From NCBI GenBank assembly GCA_001939145.1, contig LSRX01000487.1, positions 200,437-264,436 on the forward strand: a stretch of 64,000 bases of DNA, read 5' to 3'. Both the position numbers and the translations under genes were made by a program. Below, one piece after another: positions 1 to 11,047 of this stretch (position 1 is its first letter; each line of letters opens with the position of its first letter). The notes beneath the pieces were generated by a model that saw only the letters and a list, made by a program, of their open reading frames with translations, had not been told where the DNA came from and searched no databases. The stretch comes from Symbiodinium microadriaticum. Lineage: Eukaryota; Sar; Dinophyceae; Suessiales; Symbiodiniaceae.

Positions 1-82
1 CACACACACACACACACACACACTCTCACACACACACACAGACAGACGCACACACACACACACACCCACACACACACACACA
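1..82. repeat. (CA)n microsatellite
   Basis: Nearly pure CA dinucleotide run with a few CT, GA and CC interruptions at the very start of the window. It is simple sequence with no coding content. Confidence 0.95.
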
Positions 83-194
83 ACTACACAGAGGGACAGG
101 CCTGTGCAAGACCTACACATGCATACATGTCCCTCCGTGTAAGTGCTGCCTGCGCTGACTGGGCCCAAGGAGATATGTCATATACAATGCGCGC

Positions 195-1269
195 TTGGTC
201 GACATGTTCTGCCCAGTGCTATTGCCTTTGGTGCAGTATTTGCAGGCGAGAAGGGCTTCTCAACAGCAGGTCAGTCGTTTCTTGGAGGAGGTGATTATGA
301 CGATTATGCCTTCCTGCCTGGAATGTGGTGCTCACTGGAAGTCCCATTTGAAGGTCAAGCCGCGAGCTCCGCATCACAAAGCCATCGGGTGTGCGCGTCC
401 GTGTGAGTGAGGTGCTTCGCCACGTTTTCGGGGCCCTCACTACGCATGTGCGACGTGCCTTTCGAAAAGCTACCGTAAATACTGCCGAGTGTCAACGTAT
501 GAGACCAGCGTGCGCAAAGACTGGGCCTACCTTCACATGCAGGAACGCCCAAGTGGCTTCGAGCATCGCTGAAGCATGTTAGTTAGCATGTCTTGCAGAT
601 GCTCTATGATGCTCTGGTGTTCAGGCCGAGATGTCACTGCTGTCAGCGTCTCTTGGGCCGATACTGAGCAAAACATGTTTGGTCTATCGAGATCCCATGG
701 AGAAATCAGGGCCCCGGATGATGGCCGCACTCTTTGCAGCCTTTCCACTCTCCGAGGCTGCCAGGTTTATCCGCGGAAGCTCCAGGGCGGATAGTCAACC
801 ACATCCTGGCATCGGCAGCTGTTCACGAGAAGGAGGTGCCATTTCTGACGCAGACTCTATCAGATATGTACTCTGCTTCATTTCTGCAACTTTACTTGGA
901 GCATTTGCGTTTTCTTTCGAAGGCGTATTGCACTCGGCGAAGTCATGCGACGCGAAAATACGCCTCCTGGCTTGTTGCACTGCCTCGAGTCAATCGTTTC
1001 CAGAAGCTGACCCTGGGCATTTCTTGCAGAATCTTATGCCGATTTGGTTGCACGAACTCGCGGCAGGGTCCTTTGGGCCAGTCTTTGCTGACCCAGGCTC
1101 GGGAAGGGAGAAGCAGCGAGCTGCGCTTGCGGTATCTCCTGTAGCCGGGCTGCGCAAACAGACAGCCATTGTTTCATATTCGATCGCCTTCGTCGTGGAA
1201 GATCCGACTGTAGTGGCAATCTATGCCGTGTGTGGTTTGCATTGTAGGTACGTGTCGGCAGGAATTTGA
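195..1269 (+). CDS. possible exon group, unknown protein
   Basis: Three plus-strand stretches have protein-like composition: about 198-330 (helical, containing QARRASQQQVSRFLEEV), about 630-770 (containing PMEKSGPRMMAALFAAF) and about 800-975 (containing EVPFLTQTLSDMYSASFLQL). They lie in different frames and are separated by AG-type acceptor candidates, as expected of short exons of one gene. A 212-codon open frame (631-1269) covers the last two, but its second half looks like a chance extension. No family is recognised. Whether these form one gene, or are real at all, is uncertain. Confidence 0.25.
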
Positions 1270-3389
1270 ATGGTTGGTCTCCTTTTCAGCATGTCTCGCG
1301 AGGCGAAGCTGCGCATTCGTCGATTTCAAGCCTATGTTCGCAGCCCAGGCGGCTGAGATGTGGAAGATGTGAAAGCTGAAAGTGCTTTGACATTCCCTGC
1401 TATGCTGCACGCTCGGATTGGTGGCGACAATCTGCGACTGCGACCGCATCATCTGCTAGCTGCAAAAACAACCGTAGCAACGAGTACTATTCCTGCTTTG
1501 AAGTAGTACTAGACTAACTGGTAGCTGCTAACCATGAGCAACACCGCAAGCACTATCCTCAACGCTGCGACTATGACAATGACAATGGCGACGGCTGGCA
1601 GCACCAACCCTATGCCGACGACCGTGACGACTACCCACCGTCATGTAATGACGACGACTTCGTACGATAGCAACAGTTTCTTCCTGGATGACTGATGCTT
1701 CTGGTGTCGACGGCTGCCAAGTCACTACAGCTGGCCGTGGCTGCCCTGAAGGTCCTTGGTTCAAACCAACATGGGCAGGGGACATTGACGTCAGATTGGC
1801 GCTTACGTGGCACGTCGGTTTGAAGGCCTCGCACCGGGCTATGAGTTTTGATGAAATTCTAAAGTAGAGTGCCAGCCCAGTTTACTAGTAGGATCCCTCG
1901 GTATGTGTCTGTTCGCCTTCACAGCTCAACGAGCACTCGGATACGCAGAAGAACGTCGATGTGATTGTCAAGCCCTGTGAAGTTTAATCCCGAACCGTCA
2001 GAAAAGCTGCAAACTCAACTTATGCTTTGGGCAGGAAACTCCTGTTTCCAAGAACTTCTCCGCTGGCGCCATGCAGCTTCGCAGCAAGTTGAGCGGGACA
2101 CCAATTCCGTCACCGTGTTCGCTCTTTGTGGCATTTGCGGATATCCGAACAACCTAGCTCTTCCTGCAGGATTCGGTGTTACCCATACTTGTGTTGAGAC
2201 TTAGGACTCTGTTCCAAACGAGCAGCTCGTCCACCCCAGAAACAAATAATTAGCAAATATGTGAAGATTGCCCGATGATGGTAATTTCGGCCAGCGCAAG
2301 TCATACCAGGCACCCAGATTTCAGAGTAGTAACGAAGGTGCGCACGCGCAGAGCCGTTAATGCCGAGGTTTGGGCCACAAGCCATGTGGATGGCTTCCAG
2401 CGTGGCTTTGTGGGAGCAGGACCGCTCTTGTGATGCGGGGCCGGGTTTGCAAGTTCAAGAGTCTGAACGTCACAGGCATTGCTGTCCGTAGCTCGGGCGT
2501 TGACCTTCTTGCGGGACAGACGCCCGGCCGGCAGCTTCAAGACTGGTTCAGGTAATGCTGGTGCAAAGTAGAATGTCCTGGTCCTTTGTCGCAGACAGCG
2601 TTCATGCAGACGGCATGTGTGTCGGTAGACAGCAGGGAACATGGCACGTGCATCCCTATCCTCCAAGCGCACCTGCATTCCCCGCGGTTTAGGGCAGTCG
2701 AAACTACGTGTCGCTTAAGGATGCAAGCGGGTTCGTTAACAGGGACGATTTTACGGTGTTTTCCACTTCCTGCTGGGTCAGGGCCTCTTCGACTTCAATT
2801 CGGGTTTGCTAAAAACCGTGGCAGGTACGATACATTCGCTACATTTTCAGACTTAACTGTACAAGCTGTACTTGTTACTCTGATTGCTTGTCCGGACTTC
2901 CCCGGCGCAGGAACGCTACGTACGTTTCTGCGCTCATAATTTCTGCGTTTTGGAAGATTGCTTTCTTGGGTGTTTGGGGGGGGGTGGGGTGGGGGGCATA
3001 ATGACGTACTTGTCGTCCGTTTGTTTTGAGCGAGCGGCGCCACTCAGACGAAGTCGGCACAAGTTGGGCCTGAAGCATCTACCCTAAAAGCAAAACCACC
3101 AACACCCGCGAGGCCAGACCTAATACATTCTAAGGGAACCCTGAGAGACATACCGCAGAGCCCTTCTATCTAGAGAAAATAAATAAACCGAGAAACCCCC
3201 TGGGTGTCGGTATTGTTTAAGTCCAGAAGCCACTGCAAAGGTTGCAGCAAGCTCACGGAACGGCACCTCGTTTCAGTGCTGTGGTCAAATCGTTGAACTC
3301 GTCCTCATGGCATGCATGTTTCCAGCTTTGAGAGAACTTGGGAAAACTTGGGATCCTGGCAATAGCTTTAGATGTCTACACTGTGGGTC
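1270..3389. other. intergenic, no gene recognised
   Basis: Only short open frames occur on both strands, with no recognisable motif. A G-rich run lies at about 2970-2998. Two 120-codon-class frames, minus 2301-2678 and plus 2586-2939, overlap each other and neither has convincing composition. Confidence 0.5.
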
Positions 3390-3920
3390 TTACGGTTTTC
3401 GCATTCGTGTGTCAGCATCTAGGCAGTCCTGTTGCCACGTTGGAAGCTCTTTGAACCTGCTCATATCGAAAGACTCCTTGTGCCAGCAGCGCCGCTGGCG
3501 CCACCAGTCTGAGCACAGCAACCAAAGCTGCCCTTGATTTCTGCCAGAGCGGAAAATATGGGGACACAGAGCACGGCGAACGGCAGTGCCGTTCTTCAGG
3601 ATCTCCTTCTCGTGAATATGGCAACCCCATTTGAACGCTCGTCGTCTTCGGCCTGCAGCAGCTGTCAGAGTAGCTGACAAAGGCGGCTGTCGTTCACCTG
3701 TCGAAGCCACAACATGGACAGGTGCAGCTTCCATGTTCTCTTCGGATCTGTCGCGTCCTGCACTTGTCGAAGCCACAACATTGACAGGTGCAGCTTCCAT
3801 GCTCTCTTCGGATCTGTCGGAAAAGTCGACAAGGTTGTCCTCCGACATGTGCTCCGGTGAGGTCGACAAAGCCAGGGCGTGGTCGGAGGAAGTGACTCCA
3901 TCGGATTCTGCGGCCTTCAC
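3390..3920 (-). CDS. hypothetical protein with internal repeat, transposon-linked
   Basis: Uninterrupted 176-codon frame starting at ATG. The N-terminal third is acidic and Ser-rich and holds two 22-residue repeats (about residues 35-55 and 57-77) around the core MEAAPVxVVAST. The C-terminal part is basic and rich in Cys, His and Trp (GRRRRAFKWGCHIHEKE, then CPHIFRSGRNQGQLWLLC, then WWRQRRCWHKE), which suggests a small zinc-binding or nucleic-acid-binding module resembling a GRF-type finger, though that is only a guess. It lies 261 bp downstream of the Merlin-like transposase on the same strand, so it may be the second gene of that element. Expression and a splice link between them cannot be judged from the sequence. 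Confidence 0.4.
   Translation of the reverse strand: MKAAESDGVTSSDHALALSTSPEHMSEDNLVDFSDRSEESMEAAPVNVVASTSAGRDRSEENMEAAPVHVVASTGERQPPLSATLTAAAGRRRRAFKWGCHIHEKEILKNGTAVRRALCPHIFRSGRNQGQLWLLCSDWWRQRRCWHKESFDMSRFKELPTWQQDCLDADTRMRKP
3700..3831. repeat. 66-bp tandem repeat, two copies
   Basis: Two head-to-tail copies starting GTCGAAGCCACAACAT, differing at a few positions. The unit is a multiple of three (22 codons) and lies in frame inside the 3390-3920 minus-strand ORF, where it creates the protein repeat. Confidence 0.85.
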
Positions 3921-4181
3921 ACAGGGATTGCGGAGGCTTTAAGGTGGCTGGCCTAGGGTCGAGACGTTGACTGTCACTGCCTCTGCTGCCACAATGCCGG
4001 CGCGATGCATCGCACCAGCACGCAGCTGATGTGGGCTCCATGCTGGTCTGCATTCCTGACAAAGGAGAAATGCGAGGATATGAGCTTACAAGACTTTTCA
4101 CAGAGGCTGTACTTGGTTCAGTGCTCTGTGCTTCTTTTCCTCGGAGAGTCTTGTCTGCTCCCTCGCCTGACCCTTTCTAGA

Positions 4182-5612
4182 TCAGAGCTCCCTCTGCAAA
4201 GCTCTACCGATGAGTTTGATTCTCTCTTCCGCTGCCGGCACCTGGCTGCGGAGCCACCAGCTGTACAAATAATTAAAGAGGTGCGGGGAGAAGCTTGTCT
4301 CCGAGTCGTCTCTGCTGCCGCCGGACAGTGAGACAGGCACGTACCCTTTGATACATTTCCATCTCTCATCTATGAGACCAGTGTTGACGCGTAGGCGGCC
4401 ATGCGAACCAGCACTTTCGGTCTTCGACCACTCGCTCTTCGAGTGGACGACAAATTTATGCTGGAGTCCATAAGCCTTGGCGAGCTTGTTGTACACCTTG
4501 GCCCCATCCGTCAGGAGCACGCTGGCCATCTCGCGGTCGCCCTTGACGGTTGGAAGGATCTGTTCGAGCGCCTTGGTTTGCAAAATATCCTCCCGGGACT
4601 CGACTGGACAGACTGCATTGTGTGCTGTCTTCTTCACTGGTACTATATACACCAGCATTTTGGGCACCTCCTGGCTCGTTGGGCGCTGCACCAAGCCCCA
4701 CAAGGCAACATGGAAGTTGCTCCCTGCACGTTTGAAGAGCTTCAGGCATGTTCCGTCTCCTTCCAAGACACCGCTGAGTTTGAGGGAACTCATGCGGGTA
4801 TACCCCTGCAGGGCTTCTTTCTCCAAGAGAAATTGGTACAGGTTGCGGGACGTAGTGCAGCGGCTCACTCCGACACGTCGACAGAGTTCCTGCATGTTCG
4901 GCTTCGCCATGTCCATGAACTCCTCCACAAATCCAACGACCTGCGCTAATGGCCAATGCGTTTTCTTCACAGGCAGGATTGTGAATCGCAAGCAGGAGAA
5001 CAGCCGGCAACACCTCGAGCCGCGGAAGTACACAGTATGCTCTGGCAGACTGAGGTTCTTCAGTTCCTTCCTGAGTGCTTCTTTGGCTTCCATGTTGCTT
5101 GTTCTCTTAAGGACTGGCCTGCAGATACACTTCGCTTCACACTGCGGGCAAGCAAATTGCCGATAAGACCGCAGCGTTTGTCTGACGAGCTGCATTTGCT
5201 GGAGTTTCTTCCAGGCTTGCAGATTCGTCTCGCGACATTCTGCAAGCTTGACTTTGGCATCACACTTTGTTTGACGCTTGGCCGTCCGTCTCTTCTCCGC
5301 CCAACGTCTTTTCTGTTGGATGGCCGACTTTTTTCGTGCAGTAGACACTCCTCGTGTGCCTTTGTGCACATTTCGGACACGTCTGTGTTCTAACCTTTGA
5401 GCTGCCTTTCTTGATCCGCGTCGCCTCTCCATGCCCTGCACTGTCAATGGCTCGCACCCATCCATGACAGCCTTGCTCATAGCAGTCACGCTATGTTTGA
5501 CCTGAAGCTTCTTGAGCAACTTCAGCGCCAGGGTAGGACATGATCGGGTGTTGTGTCCTTGCTTCCCACAGTACTGGCATGTCTGTATTTGCCAGACTGG
5601 GCGCTTCCCCAT
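4182..5612 (-). CDS. Merlin/IS1595-like (ISXO2-type) DDE transposase
   Basis: Intact 476-codon frame with an ATG start, predicted to cut and paste its own DNA element in the nucleus. The N-terminus has a zinc knuckle CX2CX4HX4C (Cys12, Cys15, His20, Cys25). A basic stretch (60-120) and a second Cys cluster (Cys155, 158, 162, 164) follow. Residues 236-262 resemble a helix-turn-helix (MQELCRRVGVSRCTTSRNL). The catalytic core shows LEGDGT (Asp286), LLTDGAKVYNKLA (Asp369), VVHS at 388-391, and RVNTGLIDERWKCIKGY with Asp415/Glu416 as the third acidic residue. Asp415 sits three residues before Trp418, as Glu does in the ISXO2 TNxIExxW pattern. ISXO2-type transposases are the bacterial relatives of eukaryotic Merlin elements. 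The lack of stops and introns suggests a young copy. I did not find its terminal inverted repeats. The open frames on the opposite strand over this interval are shadows. Confidence 0.82.
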   Translation of the reverse strand: MGKRPVWQIQTCQYCGKQGHNTRSCPTLALKLLKKLQVKHSVTAMSKAVMDGCEPLTVQGMERRRGSRKAAQRLEHRRVRNVHKGTRGVSTARKKSAIQQKRRWAEKRRTAKRQTKCDAKVKLAECRETNLQAWKKLQQMQLVRQTLRSYRQFACPQCEAKCICRPVLKRTSNMEAKEALRKELKNLSLPEHTVYFRGSRCCRLFSCLRFTILPVKKTHWPLAQVVGFVEEFMDMAKPNMQELCRRVGVSRCTTSRNLYQFLLEKEALQGYTRMSSLKLSGVLEGDGTCLKLFKRAGSNFHVALWGLVQRPTSQEVPKMLVYIVPVKKTAHNAVCPVESREDILQTKALEQILPTVKGDREMASVLLTDGAKVYNKLAKAYGLQHKFVVHSKSEWSKTESAGSHGRLRVNTGLIDERWKCIKGYVPVSLSGGSRDDSETSFSPHLFNYLYSWWLRSQVPAAEERIKLIGRALQREL

Positions 5613-5859
5613 GGCCTCGGCAGTATCCCCACCTACCGGGCCTTAGGGGCGTTCTGAGCCATGATGCACACGTGCGTGCTTCTTCCATGCTGCCATGCCC
5701 TCGCGCTGCGCTCTGACAAAAACAACCCTTACAGACACAAAAGCCGCGAGCCTGCGATGCGCACCTTGTCCTCTTACTGCTTCCTGTCGCTTCTTCAGCC
5801 TGGTGTTCAGTTCTTGACGCTGGGACAAAGTAAAAAGAAACGCGTCAACCCTACCCGAA

Positions 5860-6700
5860 AACCCTTCTTTACACGCCTAAACCCTGGGTAAACCCTGCAC
5901 AATACCCTAAACCTAAGCTTCTGCAGGCACACTTCGCCCTCTGCGTCTGTCTGAGCGGGTGCTGTCTGTTCCTTGTTTCTGTCTTTCCCACATTCGGCTC
6001 CGGCTTTAAGGTACAATCTTAAAAATTGAGGTTTAAGGCTTACGGGCTTCAGGGCTTCAGGCTTAAGGCCTTTACGCTTAAGGGCTTAAGGCATCAGGGC
6101 TTAAGGCTTAGGCCTTAAGGCTTTAAAGGCTTTAGGCTTCAGGGCTTAAGGTTTACGGCCTTAAGGCTCCCCTCACGCAAGAGCCTCGTCCGCGGAGCTT
6201 GCTCTCTTCCTGCTTCCTGTCGCTTCTTCAGCCTGGCGGGTTTTAAGGCAGGGTTTCCGAAGGTCTTGCTTCAGGGTGTCAACCAGTACCAAGGAAGTAC
6301 ACCTTAAGGGCTTAAGGGCTTAAGGCTTGGGGCGTAAGGCTTAAGGGCTTAAGGTTTAGGGCTTCAGGTACTCCCTGAGAGCACGGAAAACCCTGCCCTG
6401 CAAACCCTAAACCCGTAAACCCTTGACGCAAGAGCCTCCTTCACGGAGCTTGCTCTCGTCCTTCTTCCTGTCGCTTCTTCAGCCTGGCGGGTTTTAAGGC
6501 AGGGTTTCCGAAGGTCTGGCTTCAGGGGCTTAAGGTAGTCCCTGAAAGCACAAAACCCTGCCCTGCAAACCCTAAACCCGTACACCCTTCACGCAAGAGC
6601 CTCCTCCACGAAGCTTGCTCTCTTCCTTCTTCCTCTCACTTCTTCAGCCTGGCGGTTTTAACTGCAGGGTTTCTCAACGTGTTGCTTCAGGGTGTCAAGC
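5860..6700. repeat. degenerate TTAAGGGC/CCCTAAA repeats with three ~110-bp units
   Basis: From about 6020 to 6360 the sequence is a scrambled field of GGGCTTAAGG-type motifs, with CCCTAAACC-type telomere-like words on either side (5876-5915, 6404-6422, 6568-6586). Three copies of a longer unit (CACGCAAGAGCCTC...CTTGCTCTC...CTTCAGCCTGGCGG...GGCAGGGTTTCC) lie at about 6174-6270, 6427-6520 and 6590-6680, with a partial copy at 5770-5805. No coding content is supported here. Confidence 0.75.
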
Positions 6701-7080
6701 AGGACAATGAAATTGTTTCGCTTCAGGCTTAACAAGCCCCGGCCTCTCCGCCCAGAAGAAGATCAGCACAGTTCTGCTCCTGCTGCTCCTCTCCCAAGGC
6801 CTTCCGTGACAGCTAGCGTGGGAGCTCTTGAGGGTTTCTTCCTTTGTCTTTGAGGTTTCGGGTTTCAGCTTTTGGGTTTGCACACTCCTGGCTGCAGCGG
6901 TCGTCTCACCTCGGCTTCCACATTACTTCCTGTATCCTCCTGGCTCTCCTCCTCCGCCTGGTCACATGTGCAGCTTTTGCAGAAATTGGCTGATACAAAC
7001 CACAGACTCACCAGCATTCTTTTGAACACAAAAACTGCTTGCGAGTCCCAGGTCTGCTAAGTCTGCTAAGTCACAAACGA
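6701..7080. other. no gene recognised
   Basis: Region between the degenerate repeats and the minus-strand gene. Short open frames occur on both strands, none convincing. The 3' untranslated part of the 7081-8386 gene may lie here. Confidence 0.4.
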
Positions 7081-8386
7081 TCACATGCGAGCTTGCAGCG
7101 CTACCTCCACATCGCGACAGGAGCACAGCACGGACTGCCAGATTCCTTGAGTTTCCGGTGTCGGAGCCAGACTGCTTTGTAGCTCTGCGTACAGCTCGCG
7201 AAAGGTTTCGATCGTGCTCCGAACTTCCACAAGCTCCACACCATCCTCCGGAATGTAGAGTTCCAGATTTCCTACTATACTTCCTTGGCAAGCACGTCTA
7301 GGACAGAGTCCTGTATCCACGAGTCTCATGCCTGCGCTCGAGCTGGACGGAAGAGCTCTTTCCATCCAGTTTCTTGCGGACGTCAAAACGCAGCACAAGA
7401 GTCGCAACTTCAGCAACAACTCCGTCCTGTCCAGCGTAATGAGACTGTGCAGATGGTACAGTGCCGGAATCATTCCATGGAGCTTCTGCGCGAAACCATC
7501 TACGTCCTCGAGGGGCGAGGTGGCAGCCAGAATCAAAACCAGCATCTGCATGGCTGAGGTCTCCGTGGCTGCGTCCATCCCTGGGAGATCTAGAGTAACA
7601 CGGTGCTGAGCCCAACAAACTCTCACGGTGCACAGCTGCATGGACAGCAGAAACACGCGGAAACAGAAACAGCCGGAAAAATTAAAGACGGCAGCACATG
7701 ACCGACTCGGACCTTGCTTTCTTCCTCCTCCTCTTCTTGCTCCACCAACTCCATAGCTTCGCAGTCTATCTCCTCCGACATAGTTGGGGTTTGCCACTTT
7801 TTCACTACACGAGACAAACATGCAACAGCCAAAAAAAAATTGCCCACCGAACATATCGAGAATCCTGTTCGACGGCCAGCAAGGATGTGTCCAGCTCCGC
7901 ATAGAAAATATCATCCGCATCCCCATGCACAAGTACTTTGCCACTTGCATCCCGAATGGCATTCACGTCAGGAAACCACAGCCGTCTTGTCGTCAGGTCC
8001 TGCTGAGCCCACATAGCCAACCGCCCAAAGCGCCGCTCCAACATCAAGAAGCAGCGGTTTATAAAGATCTTGTAGTTCGGCTCCAAGCAGAAAGGATATT
8101 TGCTGCCTTCTTTCAGCTGCAGGAAGCATGCTCCTATCACATGCCGCTGCTCAAACAGCAGCTCCCACCGCATGCGACTCGGGCGGTCCTCTGTCAGCAT
8201 GCCATACATGGCGATTGCCACGGCCAGGTCCCTTGGGTCTGAGCACAACAACTCAAAATGAGCTGTCAAGTCTTCCAGGGTCTCAAACCGCCAGCGACCC
8301 AAGCACGGTGGAAGACTTACCTTCCCGTGACGAAGGATCACTATGCAGCACAAAGCCAAGGCCAGCATCGCACCATCTTTCAACAT
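7081..8386 (-). CDS. multi-exon protein of unknown function
   Basis: Three minus-strand blocks have strong protein-like composition and read in order. Exon A (8386 to about 7870) starts at an ATG, with a hydrophobic N-terminus (LALALCCIVILRHG) that could be a signal or anchor, then RFETLEDLTAHFELLC and FCLEPNYKIFINRCF. Exon B (about 7795-7700) contains SEEIDCEAMELVEQEEEEEE, a very acidic linker. Exon C (about 7612-7081) contains LDLPGMDAATETSAMQMLVL and FRELYAELQSSLAPTPETQ, and ends at a stop. Exon C is in a different frame from A, so introns (or frameshifts) separate them. No domain is recognised. Its orientation is opposite to the silencing locus further right. The overlapping 293-codon frame mixes exon C with intron sequence. 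Confidence 0.5.
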
Positions 8387-10830
8387 GACTCCGGAAACAA
8401 GTCAAAGCCTATTAAAGTTCATCGCATGTCTGCATGAAATTCAAGTCACTGCACTTGACGATTACTTATGAAGTCTGCAGGAACTTGCTTCTCCAGCAAC
8501 ACGTCTAAGAAGCCGCAAGAACCCTTGATCTCATGAATGGGGCATGGTGGGCTCGAGTCGCCTGGAGTGTGCCGCGCATGCACTTGATCAGCTCGGGCTA
8601 ACTTGTGCACCCAGCCTGAAGGCATTCACTTGCAGGGTTACAGACTTACAGTGGCAAGTCAAGTGAAAATCCTAAATTGACAGCAATCTACCTCAACATA
8701 AGCTTTCCGAAACCTTTTTTTTCCCTGGAACAAAAACACGAAATCCCGAAAAAACCGAATCGAAACCACCCCTGTTCGTGAACCCTCTGGGTTAAGGATG
8801 GAGCGCTGCAAGTCCGATCAGGCAAGGGACTTCTTGATTCTAGGAGCTTTAATGTTTCTTGTCCAGAGGTTGTGAAGCAGGACAAGGCTGTTCCAGGCCG
8901 CAGATTGATGCCGTGTGCTGTGCAGGTTCTTCTTCACGGGTGGTACGCTGTTGGCCCTTTTGCGCTACGGCACTGTGACCTGGGATGCTGGAGAAGGCAA
9001 AATCGACTTCGTTGATAAGGACCCTTACTCTTGACATCGTCTATATTACTTTCTGCGTTGGTGGTTACTACAGTTACTACAAAGCCACATGTTAAGTGTG
9101 CAGTTATTGTTCGACGGATGCCGATGTTGGACCTCCACCGCCAGGTTCTGTATGGGTCGATCCATGACACGAGCTTGTGCTGCCTTGGCGTATTGATGCA
9201 CACTCGCCACATCGGATTTTACTGAAACCCTGCCGACGCTACTAATGCATGTGTGTGTACAGAGAAACACATGCATTGATAACCCTATTATGTATATTCA
9301 TACATACATGTACACATACATGTACACACATGTGTATCTTAGCATGAGTACATATACACGTCATGTGCACGCAGCGACCAGGTTTTGGTAATTAGTAATT
9401 AGTTGCACGTGCAGTTGGGGGCGGCACCAAGGCCTTTTTCCTGCTAGGATCACAGCGGAGCGAGATGGAGCGAGCTTGACAGCCAAAGTCAAGCAGGTCC
9501 AACCCGGAAGCTGCCACGCCTTGCATCCGGCTGCTGATATGTTGGCATGCCTCCTTCTGCAGTGAAGCATTATCCAGGATGTGGACGTCCTCATTCTGGC
9601 AGACTCGCCGCTCGAGTGGTGGAAGGTTGGCATGGAATCAGTGTCCGGTGAGAACTAGTCTGAAAGACTGAACCCTTCCATGACCGGACCGTGTATGGCC
9701 GACCCCCCCCCCCCGAAGGCCATAGCGGCCCTCACGGCTGAACTCGAGAATGACGGCTGGACAGGCCGGCATTCAGTTTGCAGCTTGGATGTCTAGATCC
9801 TGTGTGCTGCCAGGCTGCTCCTTGCTCATGCGCGAGTCGTCAACCCTGCCACATGAACTGGAGGCAACTCTTTTGGCTTAGATGCTTTACTACCTCGCAC
9901 ATATTACCGCAAATGAAGTGGATGGGCGGAGGACTCAATAATGTTTCACACTTGGGCCCATGTAGGGTTACTGCACTGGCGACTAGCCAGTGCCTACCGC
10001 ATATGCTTAGTGCAGAAAAGGGTGCATAAGCAGCGCCAGGGATTGCAGCTTGTCGCTACAACTATGTCTCGTTGCTGTGCACCGGTCTCAGCCTTACCCC
10101 CCCCAAACACAGAAGAAGAGATGCCAGGCCGTCCGTATCGTTTTATAGCATGGCTGGTTCTTTGGCTACTGGGTGATATGAAAAGGAGAAGAAGATAGAT
10201 GACGAAGTCCTTGTGTGACTGAACCCGCGGTCTTGTGCAACCCGTCGTGCACAACCGACATCTGCGAGTCACAGAACTGAAAGTGCCGCAGTTAAGATTG
10301 CCAAAAGCAAGTCCGGCCAGGTTTCGCAGCTTGCTCGGAGCAAGGGGGCCAACCTTTTCTCCCGCGGTGTGGCCGCGCCTGAGAAGTGAAAGTTGGACAC
10401 TTGCTTGTGAAGCTTCGTAAGTAAGCTCCCTGGGCGCCCCGTGCAAGTATTCCTGTCCAAGAGTCTTTGGACATGTCTGGACCGAATTGAGCTCCAGATG
10501 TAGCAGATCCACTGCCTCGCGTGCGCCCTACTTCGCAACTGGTTAGCCAGTACACAGCCAGGTGCAATCAACCGGGCAACATTCCAACATTCACAAGTCG
10601 AAAGGTTTGAGGGCCTGAGGATGGAGATGGAGGGTTGTAAAGCTGTGGGTAATTTGTTCTTCCGTGGGTGAAGCTTGAACTTGAAGATACAGGGTGCCAC
10701 TGCACTTCGCGACTGAATCTGAGTAAGGAGCTGGCTTGCGCCTTGGTGGGTAAAGATTCTCGAACTCTGCGACCTGCCCTGGTCCCTTTCAATGCAGTTC
10801 CTTGGACGGACTTGCAACAGTCGCCGGGAT
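8387..10830. other. intergenic with AT-rich microsatellite, no gene recognised
   Basis: About 9240-9365 is a run of TACATACATGTACA-type repeats. A C-run lies at 9703-9714. Open frames up to about 180 codons occur around 10.0-10.8 kb on the minus strand, but they overlap one another in several frames and carry no motif, so I do not call them. Confidence 0.45.
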
Positions 10831-10841
10831 GCTGCTTGTCA

Positions 10842-11047
10842 GATGTTGTGCAGTCTTGGCCATCGGCTATTGATGCAGCTGTTACCACTGCCTACCAACA
10901 ATTTACAAGGTCTGCGGGTAAACGCTGTGCCAAGGTTTGGGTGCAGGCCTTCGAGTTTGACAAACTGGAGCGCGGCCGCCGTTGGTATCGCCAAGTGCCT
11001 CTGAGCAGCTTCAATCTCGCCCGCATCGATGTGCTCATGAGTTCATG
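10842..11047 (+). CDS. possible exon, unknown protein
   Basis: Open stretch reading VVQSWPSAIDAAVTTAYQQF and then KVWVQAFEFDKLERGRRWYR and VPLSSFNLARIDVLMSS before a TGA. The composition and amphipathic spacing are typical of coding sequence and better than in the other frames. No family is recognised and the 5' boundary is unknown. Confidence 0.35.

Noticed and set aside
4401..5393. Plus-strand frames of 145-229 codons
   Set aside because: Opposite strand of the intact Merlin-like transposase, so shadows.
10235..10817. 182-codon minus-strand frame at 10.3-10.8 kb
   Set aside because: Overlaps other long frames on the same strand in different phases and has no recognisable motif; composition does not favour it.
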